Assembly (NCBI GenBank): GCA_964537825.1
Contig: CAZIDL010000064.1
Location: forward strand, 1-13,102
DNA length: 13,102 nt
Reading direction: 5' to 3'
DNA from: CAZIDL01 sp964537825
GTDB taxonomy: Bacteria > Bacteroidota > Bacteroidia > Flavobacteriales_D > CAYVSK01
Positions within the stretch are counted from its first letter, which is position 1, and every line of letters begins with the position of its first letter. The translations under genes were made by a program, and so were the position numbers. A model generated the notes under the pieces. The model was not told where the DNA came from. It saw only the letters and a list, made by a program, of their open reading frames with translations, and did no database searches. Below are positions 1 to 7,051 of this stretch, piece after piece.

Positions 1-2393
1 TGGACTTGCCATTCGCTTCCGAGGGCATTGCTGTTCCATTTGATGACGACGGAATCACTACTAAGGACGGTATCCACCGTCAATTCACTCGGTTGAGGGC
101 AAGGGGGAGCTTCCTGAACCTGGAATTGGTCGATCGCATAATCGGAAGCTGTTCCGCCTTTATAAGAAGTGAATCGGAATCGCACCGTGTCGTTCACGTA
201 GTTGGAGAGGATATCGAGGTAACCACTCCAAGGATCGGCTGCTGCAGAATGCTGGGGTCCTACGATCGTATCGAGCGCATCGAAGCCATTTCCGCTGTCG
301 ATCGAGACCATGAAGGTGTCGATATCCCCACCGTTGAAGTGATAATAGAACGTGAATTCCGGGAGTGTGAGCGATGTCAGATCGATCCAGGGTGAGGTGA
401 GCATCGCTGTATCTCCGGTCGCCCCATTGGATGACTCGGTATAGAGGTATTTTCCGCTACCGCTCGGATAATCTCCGTCGGGACCTGTACCACCGGATGG
501 AGTTGCTCCACTCCTAGTACCCCAGAAGTAATTGCTTCCTCCATTGCTGTAGGGCATACGATTCCAACATCCATTGATCGTATCGCCAGCGTTGTCTGCA
601 CCGGTTCCGCTCACCCATTCACTACTACCGAAGCTCTCACTATAAGGCGCCGTATAATACGGTGTACAAGGTGTGATAACGTTTGCAGGACCGACCCATT
701 TGCTCGTGTCCCCCGGGCCGCAGATCTTACGGATGTAGAAATCGTAGGCCACATCGTTATCCATGCTCAAGCCGGTGACCGTATCCGTGGCTCCGTTCAA
801 CATCATCTTCGTGCCACTGTCCTGCATGAATCCATCCGGACCATACTCCACTTGCCAGCCTGAAGCCGGACCTTTAGGGGTCCAGGTCAGCTCGACCGAA
901 TCGTCGTTGAGCGCGGTCGCTTTCAGGTCGTCCGGCCATGTACAGGATGGTGCCTGCATCAGGGAAAGGCTGTCGATCGCGTAATCGCAAGCGGTCCCTC
1001 CTCCTCGCATCGCACGGATCGCGAAACGAAGGGTGTCGCTCGGGTAATTCGGAAGGAATTCGGTGTAAGGCTTCCAAGCATCGCTTGAAGAGCTTTGCTT
1101 TTGGCCGATCATCGTGTCGATCGATGTCCACCCGGAACCGCTGTCAACGGCTACCAGGAAGGTATCGATGTTCGCTCCGAAGAAATGATAGTGGAAACGC
1201 AGTTTCGGAGTGGACAAGCTGGTCGCATCGATCCATGGGGTTATGAGTTCTGCTGTATCCCCTTGCGTACCGTTCGATCCTTCTGTGTAAAGGTAGGTCC
1301 CTCCGCCAGGAACATCATCGGTCGGTCCCGTTCCGAACGTAGACGTGTTGCCGGATAGGGGGCGCCAACTGAAATCGAAGTCTCCCATCGGGTCTCGGGA
1401 CCAGCAAGGCGAGATGGTACCCGCATCGGAACCACTGCCCCTTGTCCATAGGAAATTTTCGTTGAAGGTTTCAACGAACGGAACAGCTTGTGCCACTGGA
1501 CAATTCGTGGCCTCGCTCGCCTTAAAGGACCAATAACTGGTGTCGCCTGCGCTGCAGATCTCCCGCACATAGATGTCATAGACCGTTATCGGACTCAAAC
1601 CGGTCAGGGTATCTGTCGTGTTCGTAGTGATCATGGTGTTCCCGGAACTCGTAGGAGTTCCACTGGGAGCATACCAAACCTGCCATTCGCTTCCCCCCGC
1701 ATTGCTCGTGAAATTGAACGCGATCGAATCGTTGCTCAAAGCATTGGCTGTTAATCCTGTTGGTCGTGGACAGGTTGAACCAGCTCCTTCGACGATCTGA
1801 ACATCGTCGAGCAGAAGGTCATTCCAATAGGCTGTTATGGCAGCGTTCTCCATCGCGACGAAGCGGACCTGGACGGAATCGTTGAACGTGTATGCGCTCA
1901 AGTCTACCGTATCCCCAACCCAATTCGGGTCGTCCATCTGATGGCTGGCAATGGTCGTCCAAGTTGAGCCGTCGTAAGCTTGGAGTTCTAAAAGATTGTT
2001 GTCGCCTGGGCTGTTCGTATTATTGCTGTAAACCCAGAACACGGCATGGGGGTTCCCTGACATCGAGCTTACGTTCACCTTCGGGGACTTTAAATGGGCT
2101 GTGTCAGTACCTCCCGAGAAGTCCACCCACGCAAAGTAGCCTCCGTTACCGGTGTGTTCTGAAGCGGAGCTTGCTCCATAATCAGGATCCCCGTTCTGCC
2201 CGGTCACCCAACCACTACCGGATACCGTTTTGGTGCTCCAACAGGCATTGGGGGGCATCAGGTCCAGGTCGAAGGTCTGGTGTTGAGGTGCGCTTTGAGA
2301 TGCGCATTGGGCATTTGCGTCGGGTAGCACGAAGACTAAAAGTGCTACGATGGGTATAAAGCGCTTTGCTAGGGGGGTGAACGGTCCTTTCAT
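1..2393 (-). CDS. Secreted multidomain MAM / fibronectin III adhesin-like protein (partial, 3' end outside window)
   Basis: One uninterrupted frame of 797 codons runs from the ATG at 2393 off the left edge of the window, so the C-terminus is missing. A signal peptide is clear: a basic start (MKGPFTPLAKRF), a hydrophobic core and a likely cut after ANA at residue 28. The mature part alternates two modules. MAM-like jelly-roll domains lie at about residues 40-205, 298-480 and 576-760; fibronectin III domains lie at about 208-296, 484-572 and from 765 onward. MAM copies 2 and 3 share YLYTE.SNG..GDTA, PWID.TSL and DYAID. The Fn3 copies share D(T/S)V/I and SEWQV or GWQV. The layout is common in exported Bacteroidota adhesins and cell-surface enzymes. 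Many such proteins end in a type IX secretion tail, but that region is outside the window. No catalytic domain is visible in the part present. Function inferred: surface binding or adhesion. A good promoter lies just upstream. Confidence 0.88.
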   Translation of the reverse strand, partial: MKGPFTPLAKRFIPIVALLVFVLPDANAQCASQSAPQHQTFDLDLMPPNACWSTKTVSGSGWVTGQNGDPDYGASSASEHTGNGGYFAWVDFSGGTDTAHLKSPKVNVSSMSGNPHAVFWVYSNNTNSPGDNNLLELQAYDGSTWTTIASHQMDDPNWVGDTVDLSAYTFNDSVQVRFVAMENAAITAYWNDLLLDDVQIVEGAGSTCPRPTGLTANALSNDSIAFNFTSNAGGSEWQVWYAPSGTPTSSGNTMITTNTTDTLTGLSPITVYDIYVREICSAGDTSYWSFKASEATNCPVAQAVPFVETFNENFLWTRGSGSDAGTISPCWSRDPMGDFDFSWRPLSGNTSTFGTGPTDDVPGGGTYLYTEGSNGTQGDTAELITPWIDATSLSTPKLRFHYHFFGANIDTFLVAVDSGSGWTSIDTMIGQKQSSSSDAWKPYTEFLPNYPSDTLRFAIRAMRGGGTACDYAIDSLSLMQAPSCTWPDDLKATALNDDSVELTWTPKGPASGWQVEYGPDGFMQDSGTKMMLNGATDTVTGLSMDNDVAYDFYIRKICGPGDTSKWVGPANVITPCTPYYTAPYSESFGSSEWVSGTGADNAGDTINGCWNRMPYSNGGSNYFWGTRSGATPSGGTGPDGDYPSGSGKYLYTESSNGATGDTAMLTSPWIDLTSLTLPEFTFYYHFNGGDIDTFMVSIDSGNGFDALDTIVGPQHSAAADPWSGYLDILSNYVNDTVRFRFTSYKGGTASDYAIDQFQVQEAPPCPQPSELTVDTVLSSDSVVIKWNSNALGSEWQV
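1681..1706 (-). repeat. DNA-level internal repeat between Fn3 domains 1 and 3
   Basis: The 14-base string TGCCATTCGCTTCC at 1681-1694 and GCATTGCT at 1699-1706 recur, with the same spacing, at 7-20 and 25-32. Both copies fall at the same place in their Fn3 domain, encoding SEWQV and the residues just before it. Conservation at the base level, not only in the protein, suggests fairly recent duplication or gene conversion between modules. Confidence 0.75.
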
Positions 2394-2418
2394 GATGATC
2401 GTTTTTTTGATCAGGATT

Positions 2419-2451
2419 CAAATCTAAAGAACTTTATTCGATCCTTGCAAG
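2419..2451 (-). promoter_or_regulatory. Bacteroidota-type promoter for the MAM/Fn3 gene
   Basis: Read on the minus strand, TAGATTTG (2419-2426) matches the -7 consensus TAnnTTTG exactly. CTTG (2448-2451) is a one-mismatch -33 box, 21 bases upstream. Transcription would begin around 2413, giving a leader of about 20 bases that is rich in A and contains a short TGATC/GATCA inverted repeat (2396-2400 and 2409-2413) just before the ATG at 2393. The match to the known Bacteroidota consensus is read from the sequence; activity is inferred. Confidence 0.7.
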
Positions 2452-2459
2452 AAAAACTT

Positions 2460-2633
2460 CTAAGTATTTTCTCTTAGGTGCTTAATTGCCTTTAAGGGAA
2501 AAGGGTCAGAGTTCATGAAGAGGATTTTGGGATCATCATTTTCGCCCTTGGGATCAGGTTTTCTTTTCTTCAGGATCTTTTGCTGGGATTCCCATTCGAT
2601 CGAGCAAGGGTCGGGATGACCTTCAACGATCAT
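2460..2633 (-). CDS. Possible small hypothetical protein (57 aa), doubtful
   Basis: This is the only ORF of note in the roughly 300-base interval between the beta-barrel gene and the MAM/Fn3 gene. From the ATG at 2633 it encodes 57 residues; a TTG at 2654 in the same frame would add seven. The protein is hydrophilic and rich in Lys, Asp and Pro (for example KKRKPDPKGENDDPK), with no signal peptide, membrane segment or recognisable domain. No ribosome binding site or promoter was seen. Its start overlaps a near-perfect palindrome, CAACGATcATCGTTG (2624-2638), which could instead be a regulatory site. It is same-strand with its neighbours and could be a read-through spacer or gene remnant. Nothing else was found in 2394-2700 except the promoter of the downstream gene. 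Confidence 0.25.
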   Translation of the reverse strand: MIVEGHPDPCSIEWESQQKILKKRKPDPKGENDDPKILFMNSDPFPLKAIKHLRENT

Positions 2634-2700
2634 CGTTGTTTTGGGGTCCGTCAAGGGGTCGTCCCTTGGCCGACCTTCATCTTATTTACGGGAAAACTCT

Positions 2701-3441
2701 TCAATTCCCGGAAGGGAAGAAGTACTTCAGGTCCAGCGTGATGTAATTCCCTGGTACGAGGAGGGTTTCTTGGTACCTCCGTTTGTCCCTTTGGTATTGG
2801 ACCTCGATGGCAGCAATGTCCGCACGAAAAGCCGGTGCGTCGGTAAAGGGGCGGTGATACGTCCCGCCGAGGTAAAAGTTCCCTGTGTTCCGGGTTCGAT
2901 ATTCGAAACCGACATTGGCGCTTATTCCACCGACGAGCCAATTGAATCGCTGCGTGTAATGGGATATTCGCTCCTCGGAACCGTTCCAGTCCGTTGGGAA
3001 AATGTCCGCTACTGCTCCTGCTGCGATATTGGTGTAAAAGCGTTCGCCGATCTGAACGTAGAGCAAGGCCCTTAAAGGGATCTGATACGCCAGCATCCCG
3101 AATTCCATACGTTCTTCGGCCGCGCTTTTCCGGTCTTGAACGAGAATGCTGAAATTCCTTCGTATCTGGTCGATACCGGTCTCTACTGCAAAGCGTTTCC
3201 CGATCCCCCATCGTACGACCACTCCGAGATCATGTCCCAGTTTTGGTGTTAAGGTGGTCTTGAACTCTTCGTTCGTACTCGATACGGGACCAGTGTTCAA
3301 TAGGGGGGCTGCGAGGATGGGGCGGTACTGGATCCCAAAAGCGGTGAACCGCTCGACTTCCTGGCCTTCGACCGAAAGACTCCCACAGAGCATCAAGAAG
3401 CTTAGGGCCAAGGGAACAGGATGGTATCGCTCAAGGCACAT
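2701..3441 (-). CDS. Outer-membrane beta-barrel protein
   Basis: This 246-residue protein has a signal peptide (hydrophobic stretch VPLALSFLMLCGSLSV, likely cut near VEGQ at about residue 27). The mature part is made of alternating-residue amphipathic strands such as HDLGVVVRWGIGKRFAVETG, RALLYVQIGERFYTNIAAG and NYITLDLKYFF. Strands end in aromatic residues, and an aromatic strand lies just before the C-terminus (YFFPSGN). This is the pattern of the small 8-10 strand outer-membrane barrels widespread in Bacteroidota (OMP_b-brl/PorT-like in a loose sense). The substrate or role is not readable. The ATG at 3441 comes three bases after the stop of the M23 peptidase gene, so the two are almost certainly co-transcribed and probably translationally coupled, suggesting a shared role in the envelope. 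Confidence 0.75.
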   Translation of the reverse strand: MCLERYHPVPLALSFLMLCGSLSVEGQEVERFTAFGIQYRPILAAPLLNTGPVSSTNEEFKTTLTPKLGHDLGVVVRWGIGKRFAVETGIDQIRRNFSILVQDRKSAAEERMEFGMLAYQIPLRALLYVQIGERFYTNIAAGAVADIFPTDWNGSEERISHYTQRFNWLVGGISANVGFEYRTRNTGNFYLGGTYHRPFTDAPAFRADIAAIEVQYQRDKRRYQETLLVPGNYITLDLKYFFPSGN

Positions 3442-3444
3442 GCC

Positions 3445-4623
3445 TCATCGAGCGCTCACGCGAAGCTTTTGCCCGACCCATAGGGTGGAATTCCGATGGA
3501 TCCCGTTGAGCTCGCATAGCTTGTGGACGGAAGTGCCATAGCGTTGGGCGATCTTGTAGAGGAAATCACCGTACGCTACCTCATGGAAACGAGTACCAGC
3601 CGGATATGCAGCAATGCCTTGCCTTCTTTTCTTTTCTTTCAGGATCAAGGTATCTCCCAATAATTCACCTTCATCGAAGGAAATGAAGTGGGAGGGATTC
3701 AGTGGAACTCCTTGGTACCGAACCTCGAAATGAAGATGGCTCCCCGTGGAATGTCCCGTATTTCCCCCGGTCCCGATTTGTTCTCCTGCTTCTACCCGCT
3801 CACCCGGTTCGATGAGTTCACGATGAAGGTGGGCATATAGCGTTTCCAGGCCATTGGGATGACGGATGACCACAACTTTGCCGTATCCTTTAAAATAACG
3901 GGATATACGGACCATTCCCGGGAATGCTGATTTTACCGCATCGCCCGTGTGGAGATCGATGTCCACTCCTGCATGTTGGTCGCCATCACGGATCCCGAAA
4001 GAAGAGGTCAGTTCTCCGTCCACGGGAACTTGAAACCCACATCCCCACTCAGGAGCTACCAAGCGGATCCGCCTTTTAGGTTCTCTTTCTCCAAGCTTTC
4101 TATTGCTAAAGGGAACGATATTGTGCGTATCCCATTTTTCAAGAAGAGAGCTAGCTGGATAGGGCTCGTTCCCGTAGGGGATCATGAACGGGTTTTCTTT
4201 CCTGGCCCGCCATCTAGCGATGAGTATTCGGATCCCCCGCATGCGTTGCCGATCGATCTTTCCTCCATCCAAGAGGGAATCGATCATCCTTAGGATCTGT
4301 CCTTTGCTCGCTGAAGCACTTTCCAGGTAATAGCTCAGTTGATCCAACCCTGCTTTGTCGGTTCGCTCTTCCTCCTTGAGTGAATCAGCTACATCTTCCA
4401 GGTAAGGGACCGTCAAGGGTTCCTTTTCGAAAATGCCTTTCAGGTCCAATACCTTGACGGTATCAGGACCTTTCCCGTCCTTTTTATTCCCATTACCTCC
4501 GGCAAAAGAAGCCTTGAAGAAGAGCAAGATAGAACTTGTGAGGAATATGAGCTTCAGCTTACTGAAGCCCAGAAAATAAAAAGAGCTCCTGAAGGGGAGT
4601 TCGAGGCTTCTCAAATAGGTCAT
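3445..4623 (-). CDS. M23-family (LytM-type) peptidoglycan endopeptidase with C-terminal LysM
   Basis: This 392-residue exported protein should cut peptidoglycan cross-links in the periplasm. A long basic N-terminus is followed by a hydrophobic segment (LKLIFLTSSILLFF, about residues 23-37) ending at ASFAG, which is a signal peptide or anchor. Residues 45-185 have no recognised domain. The peptidase domain (about 195-320) has the complete LytM active site: H217 and D221 in HAGVD, H265 in YAHLH, and H296/H298 in GSHLHFE. It is therefore predicted active, not a degenerate activator such as EnvC or NlpD. A LysM domain (about 347-389, HEVAYGD to VGQKLRV) provides peptidoglycan binding. It sits between a small membrane-protein gene (29 bases upstream) and a beta-barrel gene (3 bases downstream). 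LysM after the M23 domain is the reverse of NlpD order. Known: family chemistry. Inferred: the target and the link to the barrel. Confidence 0.92.
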   Translation of the reverse strand: MTYLRSLELPFRSSFYFLGFSKLKLIFLTSSILLFFKASFAGGNGNKKDGKGPDTVKVLDLKGIFEKEPLTVPYLEDVADSLKEEERTDKAGLDQLSYYLESASASKGQILRMIDSLLDGGKIDRQRMRGIRILIARWRARKENPFMIPYGNEPYPASSLLEKWDTHNIVPFSNRKLGEREPKRRIRLVAPEWGCGFQVPVDGELTSSFGIRDGDQHAGVDIDLHTGDAVKSAFPGMVRISRYFKGYGKVVVIRHPNGLETLYAHLHRELIEPGERVEAGEQIGTGGNTGHSTGSHLHFEVRYQGVPLNPSHFISFDEGELLGDTLILKEKKRRQGIAAYPAGTRFHEVAYGDFLYKIAQRYGTSVHKLCELNGIHRNSTLWVGQKLRVSAR

Positions 4624-4652
4624 CAGCGGTGGCGAAGGTACCAGATCACCGC

Positions 4653-4997
4653 TTAACCTGAAAAGATCAGTCCGAGGATGCCGAGGAGGATCAAAAAGAA
4701 GAATAGCCCCATGGTGAAGATCCTCAGACCTCTTTGAGGGATGAAGGGTTTTCGGTAACGAGCAGAAGCAAGGTTGTTCAGGTGTTCGGCCTGCTTTAGG
4801 TCCCTCCTCCGGATGGCAAAGAGCATCATTTGCTGTTCGTTCTCCGTGATGGTCCGTTTGTATTCCAGCTTCTTTTCGAGGAGCAGGGACTCGAAGTACT
4901 CCCCTTTTTGGTGGTCCTTGAAACGGAACACGAAATAACCCCTATGCGTGGGATGCTCTTTGTAATTGGTCAGGTCGAGGTCTGCCAGTGGTTGCAT
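4653..4997 (-). CDS. Small membrane protein of unknown function (114 aa, C-terminal transmembrane segment)
   Basis: I do not recognise the family. The N-terminal 80 or so residues are soluble and highly charged. They contain a compact start (YKEHPTHRGYFVFRFKDH) that could be a beta strand pair, and a helix-prone stretch (YFESLLLEKKLEYKRTI). A basic patch (RYRKPFIPQRGLR) precedes a single hydrophobic span (IFTMGLFFFLILLGILGLIF, about 93-112) ending in SG. By the positive-inside rule the soluble part should face the cytoplasm, making it a tail-anchored inner-membrane protein. It is the first gene of the tight cluster with the M23/LysM peptidase and the beta-barrel, so a role in controlling or assembling an envelope machine is plausible but only inferred. 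The ATG at 4997 is the only ATG that keeps the whole soluble region. Confidence 0.7.
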   Translation of the reverse strand: MQPLADLDLTNYKEHPTHRGYFVFRFKDHQKGEYFESLLLEKKLEYKRTITENEQQMMLFAIRRRDLKQAEHLNNLASARYRKPFIPQRGLRIFTMGLFFFLILLGILGLIFSG

Positions 4998-5082
4998 CTG
5001 TTCGGTCTTCGAGGAGCCCAGCTTTCATGAAGCTTAACGGCCCTTCCTATTCCCATGACAGTTCAAAGGGTGCTCATGTTCT

Positions 5083-5670
5083 TCAGCAAGGCTCCCAATC
5101 CACGAAGTACTCGAGCGGTTTTCGTTGGCCTTTAGGCCATTCGATGGCAGGATATCCAAGGTAGAAGAGTCCGAGGCAGCGGTCCTGTTCGCCGAGTTGA
5201 AGGAAGCTTTTCATCGCTTCGCTGTAAACCAAGTCCCCGCTGCTCCAATAAGCTGCCAGCCCGTAAGCTGTAGCGGTCAGGTACATGTTCTGAACGGCAC
5301 ATGCTACAGCCTCGACCTCTTCGATCTCGGGGACTTTTTCCTCAGGGTCCCGTTCCATGCAGATCGCGATCACAACGGAGCTTTTCTCCACTTTCTCACG
5401 GAGCTTTTCTTGCTTTCCTTCTTTGAACTCCGCAGGCGGTATAGCAGCTTTATAGATCTCCGGCAAGGCCTCGCTCAGCTTTTCTTTCTGCTCGTCCATG
5501 AAAACTTTGAAACGCCAGGGTTGGGTCATGTGATGGGTCGGGGCCCAGCGGGCATGATCGAGGAGCCGTTCTACGATGTCGGTCTGAACCTTCCGTTCCG
5601 AATGGTCCTTGGGGAAAATGCTCCGTCGATCCTTGATGATCGCTTCGATCTCGCTTAAACTGTGTCGCAT
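5083..5670 (-). CDS. Nitroreductase-family FMN oxidoreductase (YdjA-like)
   Basis: At 195 residues this is a compact member of the nitroreductase family, which uses FMN and NAD(P)H to reduce nitro compounds, quinones or other acceptors in the cytoplasm. The FMN-binding start RRSIFPKD (about residues 15-22) matches the RRS motif of the family. PTHHMTQPWRF (about 44-54) corresponds to the APDHKSMQPWHF segment of E. coli YdjA. GLAAYWSSGDL and LGLFYLGYP correspond to the later FMN-contact regions. Size and these matches favour the YdjA group over the larger NfsA/NfsB types. The physiological substrate cannot be read from sequence. The ATG at 5670 is the only start upstream of the RRS motif. A -7-like box lies only four bases upstream of it. 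The gene is 85 bases upstream of the membrane protein gene on the same strand and may or may not share its transcript. Confidence 0.9.
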   Translation of the reverse strand: MRHSLSEIEAIIKDRRSIFPKDHSERKVQTDIVERLLDHARWAPTHHMTQPWRFKVFMDEQKEKLSEALPEIYKAAIPPAEFKEGKQEKLREKVEKSSVVIAICMERDPEEKVPEIEEVEAVACAVQNMYLTATAYGLAAYWSSGDLVYSEAMKSFLQLGEQDRCLGLFYLGYPAIEWPKGQRKPLEYFVDWEPC

Positions 5671-5674
5671 CCCA

Positions 5675-5682
5675 CAAAACTA
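5675..5682 (-). promoter_or_regulatory. -7-like promoter box immediately before the nitroreductase start
   Basis: On the minus strand TAGTTTTG matches TAnnTTTG exactly and ends four bases before the ATG at 5670, so a transcript starting from it would have essentially no leader. No convincing TTTG -33 box lies at 19-21 bases (the sequence there is GGAC), which weakens the call. Confidence 0.4.
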
Positions 5683-5735
5683 AAAAGCTCTTCCATTGAT
5701 CGTCCATTCCCAAGGATCCATCACCTTTGCCAGGG

Positions 5736-7043
5736 ATGTTCTTTAAGAAGCCCCTTCTTTTTTTCATTCCGGTCCTTCTCTTTTGCTCTTGCAAGGAAGA
5801 GCCGGCACCCCCTACGGTGGAGATCCTTGCTCCTCGCAGTGGGTTCGATGCGGATGTCGGTGATACCCTTCGGGTCCGTATCCGTGCTGAAGCTGTAAAG
5901 GGTAACTTGAAAGCCGGGTCCGTCGTCCTATTGGACGATGCCCATCGTCAGGCCTTGCCATCCAAAGGATTCGACCTGAAAGGAGGGGTGAAGGTGGAGG
6001 AGCGCATCCTTTATCCCATCGATAAAGCCCCCGGAGGCTCGAGTGCCTCCTACGATCTGCGGGTCACCGTGGAGGACGCGGACGGAGAGCGGAACACTGC
6101 TTTTCTGGAGGGAACGGTCGCAGGGGTCCCGCGGAGCTTTCAGGGGAGCTTTGCTGTTATTCGCCCCGCCAAGGATCGAGTGAAGGTCTTCAGGATCGAG
6201 GACCCGCAGAAGGGGCCGAAACTCTTCAAGGACCTTTATATGGATTACAGCGGGAGTGCTTCCAGTTCCCTGCATTCGGAGTTCGTCGTCGCAGGCTCCA
6301 GAAACGGTGATCTCAGGGCTTTCGATGCTTCCACGGGGCAGGAACGATGGACCGTTCCGAACCAGGGGGCTTCCCCTTACCCGTATTTCTTGGATATCAC
6401 CAGCGCACAAGATGGGGAGTGGGTCCTTGCTTCTTTGGGTACTGAACGGTTGGTGGGCTTTCGGGGTGGAAGTGGTCCGGACCTCAGTGCTGAAGCCCTG
6501 GATGGTCACTTCATTCGTGAGGTAGGGCTAATGGACGGTCGGATCCTGAGCGAACAGGAACCGATCGGTCCTGAGAAGCGGCAATGGGTGACCTACTACG
6601 CATCGACCGGGGCGATCGGCACGCAACAACAGATACCTGATAAGGACATCGTTACCATATTGCCAGGGGATCCGGGAAAAGCCATCGTTTTAGCCAATGA
6701 GGCCGGGCAGGGAAAGCTCTTCCGCTATGATGTTCAGGGGCGTTATTTTCAGGAGATCGCCTCGACGCCTTCAGGTAGCTTGAAAGACGGTATCCGCATG
6801 GGACCGGGACGGTTCCTGCTCGTCCATAGCCAGGGGCTTATGGTTTATGAAGAGGGGAGCTCCCTCCTTCAACAATTAGCGGGGGTAGTCCCTCAGGAGG
6901 TCGCATATGAAGTGAACGAGGGACGCATCTATTCAGCGGAAGGGAAGTTCCTGCGCGTACGAGATCCGGATCAGGGGGACGTACAGTGGGAGCACGCTTT
7001 TACGGATAGCGTACAAGGGCTTCATTTGCTTTACAGCCCCTGA
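5736..7043 (+). CDS. Beta-propeller lipoprotein with N-terminal Ig-like domain
   Basis: From the ATG at 5736 the product has 435 residues; an in-frame TTG at 5727 would add three but fits the signal less well. MFFKKPLLFFIPVLLFCSCK is a lipoprotein signal with the lipidated cysteine at about position 19, followed by KEEP, so the protein should sit on a membrane surface facing the periplasm or outside. Residues about 28-130 look like an Ig/cadherin-like fold (PTVEILAPRSG, then YDLRVTVEDADGERN). From about 135 on there are repeated short strands with motifs such as GSRNGDLRAFDASTGQERW, typical of PQQ/WD-type propeller blades. No catalytic residues or PQQ-ligand set were seen. Superficially BamB-like, but the Ig-like front domain and divergent blades argue against calling it BamB. 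It is divergent from the nitroreductase (65 bases apart) and its stop lies eight bases from the accA stop. Function unknown. Confidence 0.8.
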   Translation: MFFKKPLLFFIPVLLFCSCKEEPAPPTVEILAPRSGFDADVGDTLRVRIRAEAVKGNLKAGSVVLLDDAHRQALPSKGFDLKGGVKVEERILYPIDKAPGGSSASYDLRVTVEDADGERNTAFLEGTVAGVPRSFQGSFAVIRPAKDRVKVFRIEDPQKGPKLFKDLYMDYSGSASSSLHSEFVVAGSRNGDLRAFDASTGQERWTVPNQGASPYPYFLDITSAQDGEWVLASLGTERLVGFRGGSGPDLSAEALDGHFIREVGLMDGRILSEQEPIGPEKRQWVTYYASTGAIGTQQQIPDKDIVTILPGDPGKAIVLANEAGQGKLFRYDVQGRYFQEIASTPSGSLKDGIRMGPGRFLLVHSQGLMVYEEGSSLLQQLAGVVPQEVAYEVNEGRIYSAEGKFLRVRDPDQGDVQWEHAFTDSVQGLHLLYSP

Positions 7044-7051
7044 GCGAGTTC

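Noticed and set aside
1..2393. Many 60-155 codon plus-strand frames across the left region
   Set aside because: They are antisense to the continuous MAM/Fn3 frame, overlap one another and show no domains or signals.
2651..3211. 186-codon minus-strand frame inside the beta-barrel gene
   Set aside because: It overlaps the beta-barrel gene in another frame, is very Arg-rich and has no signal peptide or strand pattern.
5125..5658. Long plus-strand open frame (177 codons) opposite the nitroreductase
   Set aside because: It is fully antisense to a well-supported nitroreductase and its translation is Phe/Leu-rich without any domain; it is a shadow frame.
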